A DNA stretch of 14,134 nucleotides from CAYHPY01 sp964358485 (lineage in GTDB: Bacteria > Elusimicrobiota > Elusimicrobia > UBA1565 > UBA9628): NCBI GenBank assembly GCA_964358485.1, contig CAYHPY010000097.1, positions 1 to 14,134 on the forward strand, given 5' to 3'. The notes below the pieces were generated by a model that saw only the letters and a program-made list of their open reading frames with translations, made no database searches and had not been told where the DNA came from. Made by a program: the position numbers and the translations under genes. This document shows, piece by piece, positions 7,380 through 14,134 of the stretch. How positions within the stretch are numbered: the first letter of the stretch is position 1; every line of letters starts with the position of its first letter.

Positions 7380-9164
7380 TTGCCGGCCCGGGGCGGGCTG
7401 GACCTGCTTGAGGTCGGCCCGGCCCTGATGGGGGACGCGCGTCATCTTTGGGGGATTTTCCTGCCGGATTGGGGCGCCTATCACCGCGCGGAGTTGGAGC
7501 GGGCGCTCGCGGGCCAGGAAGGGCGCGACGGCGCAAGTTGGGCGCTCCGCGGGCGGTGGGAGCGGCTTTTGGGCCGGGGGGAAGCGGCCCGGGCCTGTTT
7601 TGAAACCGCTTTGCGCTTGGACCCCGCCTGCCCGGAGGCCCTGGCTTTTCGGGGCGAGGCCGATCTTCGCTCCGATCCCGCCGCCGCTCTCGAGGATTTG
7701 ACCCGCGCCTGCGAACTCCGTCCCAAGAACGGATTTTTCCGCCTCTGGCAGGGCTACGCCTTGTTTTTATTGGCCGAGCCCGAGGCGGCCGCCCGGATGC
7801 TGGATATGGCGGTCCTTCTGGAACCCTTTTCGGCGGCGGCGCGCTTTCTGCGAGGGGTCGTCTCCTCGCGGGCGGGGAATTTCAAGGGGGCGGCGGCCGA
7901 CTTCGGCGCGGGGGCGCGCCTGGCTCCTTCCCTGCCGGGTTTTTTTATCCTCCGGGCGGCGGTCCGCTGGCAGGCGGGCGACCGGGACGCGGCGGTGGAA
8001 GACGCCCACCGGGCGATGGATCTTCATCCGGAGAGCTTGGACGGATTTGTCCGGCTCCTGCTCTTGAAGGCGGGACAGGCCCCGCCCCAGGACATGGCCC
8101 AGCAACGGCGCCTGCTGGCGGCCGCGGCGGACTCCGTTTTGAAAGAGGACCCCCGCCGCGCCTGGGCCTACGCGGCGCGCGCCGAAGTGCTGGGGGTCCG
8201 CCATTCCTCGCTTTTGGCCCGCGCGCGCGCACGGGACCTGCGCAAATCCGTGGACTTGGACGGCTCCCGCGCCTGGGTCCGGGCCTTTCTGGCCCGGGCG
8301 CTGGCCACGCTGAGCGACGAGAAGGGCGGGCGCGGGTTGGACAAGGCCCTGGCCGAAAGCGACGCCGCCGTGGCGCGGGCGCCCCGCTCGGGTTGGATCC
8401 GCTGTTGGCGGGCCGAACTCCGGCGCAAGGCCGGAGACGGCCCGGGCGCGCTGGCCGACCTGGACGCGGGCCTCAAGCTCCAACCGGATTACCGTCTGGC
8501 TTTGGCCTGGCGGGCGTCCCTGCGCCATGACCTGGGGGATGCTGCGGGCGGCGAGCGGGACATGAGCCTAGTCCTGGACACCTTGCCCCGGGCCGGTTTT
8601 TTTCACGAACGGGGCGTCATGCGCGCCGAGACGGGAAATTGGGCCCAGGCGTTGGAGGACTGGCGGGCCTGCGCCTTGGGTTCGGCGGGGCACGCCTTTT
8701 CCTGCGGGGGGTTGGCGCGCGCGGCCGGGGCGCCGCGCCCGGACCGGGCGGCCCTGGAAAAATTGGCGGAGGGCGGGGGCGCGGGCCGGGCCCTGGCCTT
8801 GGCTTGGCTCGGCCGCAAGGAGCTTGAGAAAGGGAAGTGGAAGGCGGCCCGCAAACGCCTGGACGCCGCTGCGGCCGCCGACCCCGCCTGTCCGCTGGTC
8901 CGCACCTGGCGGGCCGAGGTTCTATTGCGCGCGGGCTCGGTCCGGGAGGCAGCCGCCGATCTGGCGGCCGCGGCCGACGCGCGCCCGTACTCCGTCCTGG
9001 TCCGCTTGTGGCGCTCCGCGGCCTTGTCGGCGGGAGCGCGGCCGCAAGAAGGCCGGGCGATGTTCGAGGCCGTGGCCGCCCAGAATCCGGAACTCCAAGC
9101 CGCCCTGGCCCGATGGGGCCGGCGCCGACTTAAAACCCAAACCCGGCGCCGGGGGGAAGCGTGA
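7380..9164 (+). CDS. tetratricopeptide-repeat protein, first gene of the glycosylation-type operon
   Basis: A 594-residue TPR protein starting at TTG 7380. Helix pairs recur throughout, for example GRGEAARACFETALRLDPACPE, DRDAAVEDAHRAMDLHPES and GDGPGALADLDAGLKLQPDY; the typical L-x-P turn closing many units is clear. There is no signal peptide or membrane span, so it probably sits in the cytoplasm as a scaffold, perhaps for the membrane enzymes encoded next. The C-terminus is strongly basic (RRRLKTQTRRRGEA). It is divergent from, and of similar size to, the TPR gene at 7323-5362, but the terminal RRDDYGYALWM tail of that protein is absent. Its TGA overlaps the next gene's start codon in GTGA. 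No enzymatic motif was recognised. Confidence 0.85.
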   Translation: MPARGGLDLLEVGPALMGDARHLWGIFLPDWGAYHRAELERALAGQEGRDGASWALRGRWERLLGRGEAARACFETALRLDPACPEALAFRGEADLRSDPAAALEDLTRACELRPKNGFFRLWQGYALFLLAEPEAAARMLDMAVLLEPFSAAARFLRGVVSSRAGNFKGAAADFGAGARLAPSLPGFFILRAAVRWQAGDRDAAVEDAHRAMDLHPESLDGFVRLLLLKAGQAPPQDMAQQRRLLAAAADSVLKEDPRRAWAYAARAEVLGVRHSSLLARARARDLRKSVDLDGSRAWVRAFLARALATLSDEKGGRGLDKALAESDAAVARAPRSGWIRCWRAELRRKAGDGPGALADLDAGLKLQPDYRLALAWRASLRHDLGDAAGGERDMSLVLDTLPRAGFFHERGVMRAETGNWAQALEDWRACALGSAGHAFSCGGLARAAGAPRPDRAALEKLAEGGGAGRALALAWLGRKELEKGKWKAARKRLDAAAAADPACPLVRTWRAEVLLRAGSVREAAADLAAAADARPYSVLVRLWRSAALSAGARPQEGRAMFEAVAAQNPELQAALARWGRRRLKTQTRRRGEA

Positions 9165-10675
9165 GCTCCCGATTGTTTTTGCACGGGGTCCGGGGGCTGG
9201 CCTTCATCGGCTTTCTGGTTCTCTGGGGCGTGGTGGGCTGGTCCGACTGGACCAAGCAGAGAATCTTTCACCGTTTTCTCGGCTGGGGCATGGCGGGCGC
9301 GGCCCTCGGTTACCTGCTCCTCTTCGGCAATTCCATTTTGGGCGCGATGGGAAAGGTGGACACCTTCCATTTGGTTCCCTATTACCTCGAATGCGGCCGG
9401 CAGGTCTTGCTGTGCGGGATGGCGGGGATGTTGTTGTGGCAGCTGCGGGTGTGGCCCGCGGGGGACGCCAAGCTCTTCATGCTGTTGGCCCTGCTGGCGC
9501 CGCTCCTCTTCGGAGAAACCCTGCCGCCGGGGGAGCCGATTTTCTTCTCCACCCTCATCAACATCTTTTTGCCCGCGTGCCTGGCCCTGTTTTTCCGGGC
9601 CGGCTGGTACTTCTTCGACACGCGGATGCGCCATCAGTTGAACTTCCTGAAAAATCTGGGCTGGCGGCGCGAGGCGGGCTTTTTCCTGGAGCGGTGGCGC
9701 GAGATTCTGGTCGGGCTCCCGGCGGCGATCAAGGCGGCCGGGAGCGGCCTGGCCAGCCCCCGGGAGGCCCTGGGCCTGGTCTTTCAATGGCTCTCGGGCA
9801 TGGCGACGATGGCCCTGCTTTCCTATCAAGTGCGGGAATACATCCACTCTCCGATCCTGCTGTCCTTGCTTTGCGTCGGCCTTTTTTATCTCTGGGGCAT
9901 GGTGGGCTCCCGGCTGGGGCGCTTTTCACAATTCATTCCCCTGGCGGCGCTGGCGGGGTTGGTGGCTTTCGAGCCCGCCCCGGAGTGGGGGCGGATCATC
10001 TCCCTGTTCGGGAGCGTCTCGATCTTCAGTTTCTTCACCTTCCTGGGGATGAATTGGGCCATGAAGGTGCTCAGCGGGGGGCAGACGGGGATCGCCTTTC
10101 TTTTGCCGTTGGTCTTTCCGTTCTTCTTCATGGGGATCGGCTGGATCTGGAACGGAACCCTGCGCCTGATCGGCTCGTTTTTCCGGGAGGCCGGAAATCT
10201 AGTCCGGGTCTCGGCGGGTCCGGCCCTCTCTCCGCTGGGTGCTTGGCGCTTCCCCCAAGCCCCGGCTCTGCCCAAGGGCGCGGTCCCGGCCGAGTTCATG
10301 CCCTTGGCGGACCTGGCCATGCCGATGGCCCTGATGGGCTTGTTCTTCGGCTTGAGCCTGATCCTGGTGCGCAAGTGGGATGAGGAAGTCCGCCCGAGCC
10401 ATGAGCGGGAGGCCTTGGCCTCCTATCTCACCCTGGCCCCCGAATTTCTGGACAAGCTCCGCCAGGACAAGGAGTTTTTCGAGCGGCATTTCTCCAGCGT
10501 CTACGCCGACGGCCTGACGGCCGAGCAGGCCGAGGCCCTGAAAGCCTGGTGCCAGGCCAAGGGCGTCGACGTGATTCCCTTGGCCCCGACCGTCTCCTTC
10601 GCGGCTTGGATCTTCCTGGGCTATTTTTTGACCGTGGTCCTGAGGGGCGGGACGGTCTTGAGGTTCCTTCTGTGA
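9161..10675 (+). CDS. A24 (prepilin peptidase/TadV-like) membrane aspartyl protease with large insertion
   Basis: A 504-residue multi-pass membrane protein with about a dozen hydrophobic segments. The N-terminal part has the layout of A24 prepilin peptidases. The first Asp is in WSDWTKQRIF (D29), resembling the family's D-x6-I pattern after the first membrane span. The second is in WPAGDAKLF (D102), matching GxGD-[AV]-K-L except that the first Gly is Pro99. The final segment, IPLAPTVSFAAWIFLGYFL (472-490), resembles the usual closing IPFAP-type span. Between D102 and that span lie about 370 residues with six or so extra spans and a hydrophilic loop (about 405-470), far beyond the normal 150-260 residues. 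There is no zinc/methyltransferase domain. GTG 9161 follows GGGGGGAAG and overlaps the previous stop. It may cleave exported proteins or be a degenerate relative. Confidence 0.72.
   Translation: MSSRLFLHGVRGLAFIGFLVLWGVVGWSDWTKQRIFHRFLGWGMAGAALGYLLLFGNSILGAMGKVDTFHLVPYYLECGRQVLLCGMAGMLLWQLRVWPAGDAKLFMLLALLAPLLFGETLPPGEPIFFSTLINIFLPACLALFFRAGWYFFDTRMRHQLNFLKNLGWRREAGFFLERWREILVGLPAAIKAAGSGLASPREALGLVFQWLSGMATMALLSYQVREYIHSPILLSLLCVGLFYLWGMVGSRLGRFSQFIPLAALAGLVAFEPAPEWGRIISLFGSVSIFSFFTFLGMNWAMKVLSGGQTGIAFLLPLVFPFFFMGIGWIWNGTLRLIGSFFREAGNLVRVSAGPALSPLGAWRFPQAPALPKGAVPAEFMPLADLAMPMALMGLFFGLSLILVRKWDEEVRPSHEREALASYLTLAPEFLDKLRQDKEFFERHFSSVYADGLTAEQAEALKAWCQAKGVDVIPLAPTVSFAAWIFLGYFLTVVLRGGTVLRFLL
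10658..10663 (+). promoter_or_regulatory. Shine-Dalgarno (TTGAGG) supporting the GTG start at 10672
   Basis: TTGAGG lies 8 nt before GTG 10672. An in-frame ATG at 10549 would extend the protein by 41 residues, but that part lies wholly inside the preceding gene and reads as Arg/Gly-rich out-of-frame sequence. The GTGA overlap is therefore chosen. Confidence 0.6.
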
Positions 10676-12168
10676 CCGTTTCCGAATTCCGCCGGTGGCC
10701 CGCCGGGGTCGCGGCCGCCGCCGCGCTCGCCTACGCGGCGGGACTTTCGCGCCTTTCCCGCGGGATCGGAGTCGATTCGGTGGACGGCGTCATCGGCCTG
10801 CTCAATGTCCTTCGCTGGGCCGATCTTGGAGCGCCGGGCTCGGTGGAGACCACTCGTCCGCCCTTGAGCTGGTTTCTTTTCGCCCCGGGGATCGCGCGCG
10901 CCTACGAAAGCGGCGGCGCGTCGGCGGCGCTGGCCCTGTCCCAGGCCTGCATGATCGCGGTGGCCGCCGTTTTGGGGGTGAGCGCCTTCCTTTTTTTCCG
11001 GACTTTGCTCCGGGACCGCGAGGCGGCCGTCGCGGCTTTGGCCATGGCTCTCAACCCGCTCGTCATCGCCAACGCGCCCTTCTTTCGATTCGACCTGCTC
11101 TCGGCGCTCCTGGCCATCCCGTTTTTGTTCTGCGCCTTCAATCACGCCGACGCCCCGTCCCCGCGGCGCTTGGCTTGGCTTCTGGGCGCCTACGCGGCCG
11201 GTTATCTTTGCCGCTATCAATTCCTGATCCTCTGGACGGTTCCGGTCGCTTATCTGGCGCTACGCCCGGGAGGCGGATCGTTGCGTGAGCGCCTGCGCGC
11301 CTTTTGGGACGGAGGTTGGTGGCTGCTTCCTCCGGCGGGCTATCTGGCGGCGCTTCTGCTCAACGCCGTTTTGGCGGGGGGCGGGGGCGAGCAGGGGATT
11401 TGGCGCTCCATGGCCTTCGGGCACGAGAAGTTCATGGAGCTGGTGGTGGGCGGAAACCTCTCCGGAAAAAGCGGGTGGGTGGATTGGGCGGCTTACGCCC
11501 GGGCGGTCCCGCGCTTTCTGGGCTGGCCGACGGCGCTGCTCATGGGGCTCGGGCTGTGGGAGTGGGCGGCCCGTGGCGCGAGCCGGGAGCGGTTTCTGTT
11601 GACGGCCTTGCTGATCCCTCTGGCTGCGCTCAACGCCATCCCCACGCGGGAACTGCGCTACCTGATCATTCTTTTTCCGGCGGCCTTCGCGGCCCTCGGA
11701 CAAGGCTTGGCCCGGGCCGGGGAACTGATTTCCCCGCGGTGGCCGCTGGCGGGCGCGCTCGCGCCATGGCTTTTCCTCGCGGCTCTGCCCTGGGAGAGCG
11801 CCCGGGAGGCGGCGGTGTGGCTCGCCCGCGAGCCAAGCCTCCGGCCCCCCGTGCTGGGAGCGATCCGACGCGAGCTGGAAGGGTCCCTCCCCGCCGGGGC
11901 CTGCGTGGAGTTCAAGGGCGACGGGGCCATGCTCCTGTCCTGGCTGCCGGTCGTCGGCCGCGACGATCAGCCGGTCTGGCTCAATGACTTGACCTTGAAT
12001 TTCTACACCGGGCGGAAAATCGTCCGGGAGGGCTCTCCGGAAGCGGGGGCCTGCGCTCGCGGCCTGGAAGTTCACCCCGCTCGGTTCGCCGACGCGGCGG
12101 AATGGCGGTCCTTGCCGGCGACCCTGCGTTTTTTCCCGGGGACGAAAAAAAAGGCAAAACGCCCATGA
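10672..12168 (+). CDS. GT-C-type (GT39/PMT-like) multi-pass membrane glycosyltransferase
   Basis: A 498-residue integral membrane protein from GTG 10672. GT-C signs are a first membrane span (11-24), then an acidic first loop GVDSVDGVIG (D35, D38) in the place of the catalytic DxD/DE site, and TRPPLSWFLF (61-70), which matches the RPPLYP-type motif of PMT_2/ArnT-like enzymes. Next come ALNPLVIANAPFFRFDLLSALLAIPFLF and RELRYLIILFPA (326-337), a usual late-span motif. A soluble C-terminal part of about 100 residues follows (EFKGDGAMLLSWLP). Such enzymes take sugar from a polyprenol-phosphate carrier on the outer face of the inner membrane. The acceptor is unknown. The Lys-rich end contains an A8 run with the slippery heptamer A AAA AAG. 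The stop overlaps the QueC-like start in ATGA. Confidence 0.8.
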   Translation: MTVSEFRRWPAGVAAAAALAYAAGLSRLSRGIGVDSVDGVIGLLNVLRWADLGAPGSVETTRPPLSWFLFAPGIARAYESGGASAALALSQACMIAVAAVLGVSAFLFFRTLLRDREAAVAALAMALNPLVIANAPFFRFDLLSALLAIPFLFCAFNHADAPSPRRLAWLLGAYAAGYLCRYQFLILWTVPVAYLALRPGGGSLRERLRAFWDGGWWLLPPAGYLAALLLNAVLAGGGGEQGIWRSMAFGHEKFMELVVGGNLSGKSGWVDWAAYARAVPRFLGWPTALLMGLGLWEWAARGASRERFLLTALLIPLAALNAIPTRELRYLIILFPAAFAALGQGLARAGELISPRWPLAGALAPWLFLAALPWESAREAAVWLAREPSLRPPVLGAIRRELEGSLPAGACVEFKGDGAMLLSWLPVVGRDDQPVWLNDLTLNFYTGRKIVREGSPEAGACARGLEVHPARFADAAEWRSLPATLRFFPGTKKKAKRP

Positions 12169-12794
12169 GAGTCTGCCTGCTGGCCAGCGGGGGCCTCGAC
12201 AGCGCGGTGCTGACCGCCGATCTGCTCAAGCGGGGTTGGGAGGTTCATCCCCTGTTCGTGCGCTGCGGCCATTTCTGGGAGCGCGCCGAACTCCATTGGC
12301 TGAGGCGGTTCTTGCGCAAGCTAGGGCGCGGGCCCTTCGGAAAACGCCTCAAGCCGCTGACCGTGGCCCCGGCTCCGGTCGCCTGGGCCTTGGGACGCCA
12401 TTGGAGCCTGGACGGCAAGGGCGTGCCCCCCGAGGGCAGTCCCTGGGACTCCGTCTTTCTTCCGGGGCGCAACATCACCTTGCTCAGCCAGGCTGGCCTT
12501 CTGTGCGGTCGGCGCGGCCTGGACGCGAGCGTCCTGGCGGTCCTTAAGGGAAATCCCTTCTCCGACGCCACCCCGCAATTCTTCCGGCAAATGGCGGCGG
12601 CGACGGGCCTGTCCTTGAACCGCCGGGTCGGGGTCCTGGCGCCTTTTCTGGGTCTGAGCAAGCGGCAAGTGCTCCTCCGCGGGGCCGGGCTTCCGCTGGA
12701 ATTGACCTTCTCCTGCCTCCGGCCCCGGGGCCGGACCGCCTGCCGACGCTGCAGCAAGTGCGAGGAGCGGGAGCGGGCGCTGCGTTTGCGATGA
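12165..12794 (+). CDS. QueC/ExsB-like PP-loop enzyme (7-cyano-7-deazaguanine synthase family)
   Basis: A 209-residue enzyme. The ATP-pyrophosphatase loop is SGGLDS (8-13). LPGRN (99-103) matches QueC's VPGRN, NPFSDATPQFF (130-140) takes the place of the substrate-site segment, and the C-terminal LTFSC...CRRCSKC (C184, C193, C196, C199) is the zinc site. QueC makes preQ0 from carboxy-deazaguanine, ammonia and ATP. The HWSLDGKGVP and LPLELTFSC signatures place this, from memory, in a divergent stand-alone ExsB/QueC-like subgroup rather than classical QueC. No queD, queE or queF lies nearby; neighbours are glycosyltransferases, so a different acceptor is possible. An in-frame ATG at 12102 lies inside the preceding gene and adds nothing family-like; ATG 12165, in an ATGA overlap, is preferred. 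Confidence 0.85.
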   Translation: MRVCLLASGGLDSAVLTADLLKRGWEVHPLFVRCGHFWERAELHWLRRFLRKLGRGPFGKRLKPLTVAPAPVAWALGRHWSLDGKGVPPEGSPWDSVFLPGRNITLLSQAGLLCGRRGLDASVLAVLKGNPFSDATPQFFRQMAAATGLSLNRRVGVLAPFLGLSKRQVLLRGAGLPLELTFSCLRPRGRTACRRCSKCEERERALRLR

Positions 12795-13531
12795 GCCAAG
12801 CCGCCCCTTATTTGAGCGTCGTGGTTCCGGCCTGGGAGGAAGAGGCCCGGATCGGCGACGGCCTCGGCCGGATGCTGGCTTACCTCGAGGGCCGGTCCTA
12901 CTCCTGGGAGTTGATCGTCGTGGAGGACGGCAGCCGGGACCGGACGAAGGCGTTGGCCCTGGAAATTCTGGGGGGGCGGCCGAACGCCCGCCTGCTGTCT
13001 TACCCCGAGCGCCGCGGCAAGGGCTTCGGCGTGAGGCAAGGGGTCCTGGCCAGCCGCGGGCGCTTCGTGCTTTTTTTGGATCTCGATCTTTCGGTCCCCA
13101 TCGAGACCGTGGAGCCCGCCCTGGCGGATCTGGAGCGCGGCTGGGCGGCCGTCATCGGCTCGCGGCGGCTCCCCGCCTCGGAAATCCGCGCGCCCCAGGC
13201 GTGGTGGCGGCGGGCCGGCTCCCGAATCTTCAGCGCCTTGCAGAGGGGCGCGGGCCTGACCGATTTCTCCGACACCCAATGCGGCTTCAAGGCCTTGGAG
13301 GGGGAGGCCGCCCGGCGGCTCTTGGCCCGGTGCGAAATCGACGGCTTTATGTTCGACGTGGAACTCCTCGCCCTTTTGGCGGCGGAAGGGGCCCGGATCA
13401 AGGAACTCCCGGTCCTCTGGGAGGACGCCGCGGGGAGCCGGTTTCGCCCGGTGCCCGACAGCGTCCGGAATTTCGCGGACCTCTTCTCCCTTTGGCGGCG
13501 CCTGCGGCATGTTAGGAAGGGCGCCCGATGA
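12791..13531 (+). CDS. GT2 family glycosyltransferase, dolichyl/polyprenyl-phosphate sugar synthase type
   Basis: A 246-residue GT-A glycosyltransferase without membrane spans, probably on the cytoplasmic membrane face. The pattern is that of ALG5/DPM1-type enzymes: LSVVVPAWEEEARI (8-21), VVEDGSRDRT (43-52), YPERRGKGFGVRQG, the metal/nucleotide site DLDLS (97-101, usually DADLS), DTQCGFKALEG (161-171), FDVELLALL (188-196) and LPVLWED (206-212). Such enzymes move glucose or mannose from a nucleotide sugar to a polyprenyl phosphate, giving the lipid-linked donor that GT-C enzymes use. Two GT-C-like membrane proteins flank it in the operon, which supports that pairing. ATG 12791 forms an ATGA overlap with the QueC-like gene; an earlier ATG at 12758 lies within that gene. 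Sugar identity cannot be read from sequence. Confidence 0.88.
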   Translation: MSQAAPYLSVVVPAWEEEARIGDGLGRMLAYLEGRSYSWELIVVEDGSRDRTKALALEILGGRPNARLLSYPERRGKGFGVRQGVLASRGRFVLFLDLDLSVPIETVEPALADLERGWAAVIGSRRLPASEIRAPQAWWRRAGSRIFSALQRGAGLTDFSDTQCGFKALEGEAARRLLARCEIDGFMFDVELLALLAAEGARIKELPVLWEDAAGSRFRPVPDSVRNFADLFSLWRRLRHVRKGAR

Positions 13532-14134
13532 GCCGGACCCGCGCCGTCTCCTTGGCCCTGGCGGCCGCCGTCCTGTGGGGCCTGGCCTGGAGCGCCGCCC
13601 CCGCCCGGCTGCATGCCCCCGATTATTTGGCCGAGGAGAAGGACTTGCAGGACTATCTGGACCAGGGCGAGTCCCTGCTCCACCGCTTGAACTCGCCATG
13701 GGCGGTGAGCCGCTACATGCCCGCTTCCGGCCTGATCGCCGCGGCCCTTTACAACCATTCCGGGCGGGACGGTTGGCGGGTCTGGCGCGCGGCCACCGCG
13801 ACCGCCGCGTTCTGGCTCACGGCCTATCTTGGGTTTCTCTGCGGGGCGCCCGCGCTTGGGCTCTCGGCCCCGATCGCGCTTTGGGCCTTGGGGCATCTTT
13901 CGGGCGGGGCCCGCGGAGGGGTTCCCTGGCACGGCTCGGCCCCCTTTCCCCAGCCGATGATGGAACTCCTGGTGTTGGCCGCGGCCTGCCTGGCGGCCGA
14001 TCGTGCGGCCCGTCCCGGCGTCAAGCGCGACCGCCTTTTGGGCACGGCCTTGGGCGGCGCCTTGCTCTTTCGATCCTCCCTGGTTTTTTATCCTTTGTGG
14101 TTGGCGGGGCAGGAGGCCCTTTCCGGTAATCGAG
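13528..14134 (+). CDS. multi-pass membrane protein, GT-C-like (3' end outside window)
   Basis: Open frame from ATG 13528 (ATGA overlap with the GT2 gene) to the window end; 202 codons are visible, without a stop. Residues about 6-22 form an N-terminal span, followed by an outside-type loop (LHAPDYLAEEKDLQDYLDQG) and then alternating hydrophobic segments: about 64-70, 84-100, 103-115, 145-157 and 171-188. The layout of one span, then a long loop with acidic residues, then many spans resembles GT-C glycosyltransferases, but no RPP-type motif or clear DxD is visible in this fragment. The family is therefore open; a flippase or another membrane partner is also possible. Position and coupling link it to the polyprenol-phosphate sugar enzymes upstream. 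Confidence 0.7.
   Translation, partial: MSRTRAVSLALAAAVLWGLAWSAAPARLHAPDYLAEEKDLQDYLDQGESLLHRLNSPWAVSRYMPASGLIAAALYNHSGRDGWRVWRAATATAAFWLTAYLGFLCGAPALGLSAPIALWALGHLSGGARGGVPWHGSAPFPQPMMELLVLAAACLAADRAARPGVKRDRLLGTALGGALLFRSSLVFYPLWLAGQEALSGNR

Noticed and set aside
8603..9847. 414-codon minus-strand ORF spanning the TPR/A24 junction
   Set aside because: Crosses two well-supported plus-strand genes and has low-complexity composition.
8824..10383. 519-codon plus-strand ORF in another frame
   Set aside because: Overlaps the A24-like gene, whose hydrophobic spans and catalytic motifs are in the other frame; this product is Gly/Arg/Pro-rich.
12158..12215. Hairpin around GCTGGCCAGC as a frameshift stimulator
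   Set aside because: The palindrome has no loop, so it cannot form a normal hairpin; no other strong stem was found by eye.
12245..13699. 484-codon minus-strand ORF opposite the QueC-like and GT2 genes
   Set aside because: Antisense to two genes with complete family motifs; Arg/Pro/Gly-rich shadow.
1..14134. CRISPR array, tRNA/rRNA genes, insertion sequences, preQ0 riboswitch
   Set aside because: No regularly spaced repeats, cloverleaf, transposase motifs, terminal inverted repeats or riboswitch-like leader were found; there is no leader space before the QueC-like gene.

Overview
The window holds two unlike blocks. Positions 1 to about 3190 are all on the minus strand and have moderate GC that falls to roughly 45% inside the toxin gene (3001-3060). 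Positions about 3300 to 14134 are very GC-rich (about 70%) with strong G/C third-position preference. This suggests a high-GC Gram-negative bacterium (periplasmic di-haem peroxidase, polyprenol-phosphate sugar chemistry) carrying an acquired segment on the left. The style recalls high-GC uncultivated lineages such as Elusimicrobiota, but that is a guess; nothing here fixes the taxon.

Left block (minus strand, read right to left). A sigma70-like promoter (3191-3219) lies directly in front of a DUF4258 toxin-like gene (3186-2944). It is followed by a DUF2283 antitoxin-like gene (2942-2643), a doubtful 83-residue ORF (2630-2379), and a large RecQ-family helicase with an N-terminal DEDD-type exonuclease domain (2326 to beyond position 1). 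The helicase reading frame is intact over all 775 visible codons. The block looks like an accessory or defence-type cassette.

Middle block (minus strand). A cytoplasmic TPR protein (7323-5362) overlaps by 13 nt a secreted MauG/CcpA-type di-haem cytochrome c peroxidase (5374-3317). The peroxidase carries an extra, cysteine-rich C-terminal half.

Right block (plus strand). A 56-bp divergent spacer (7324-7379) opens a run of six genes. They are a second TPR protein, an A24 (prepilin peptidase-like) membrane protein with a very large insertion, a GT-C-like multi-pass glycosyltransferase, a QueC/ExsB-like PP-loop enzyme, a GT2 polyprenol-phosphate sugar transferase, and another multi-pass membrane protein cut by the window end. 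All five junctions are 4-nt stop/start overlaps (GTGA, GTGA, ATGA, ATGA, ATGA), so this is a tightly coupled operon. The likely theme is lipid-linked sugar transfer to an exported or surface substrate. The A24-like protein and the orphan QueC-like enzyme are the unexpected members and make this the best candidate for an undescribed system.
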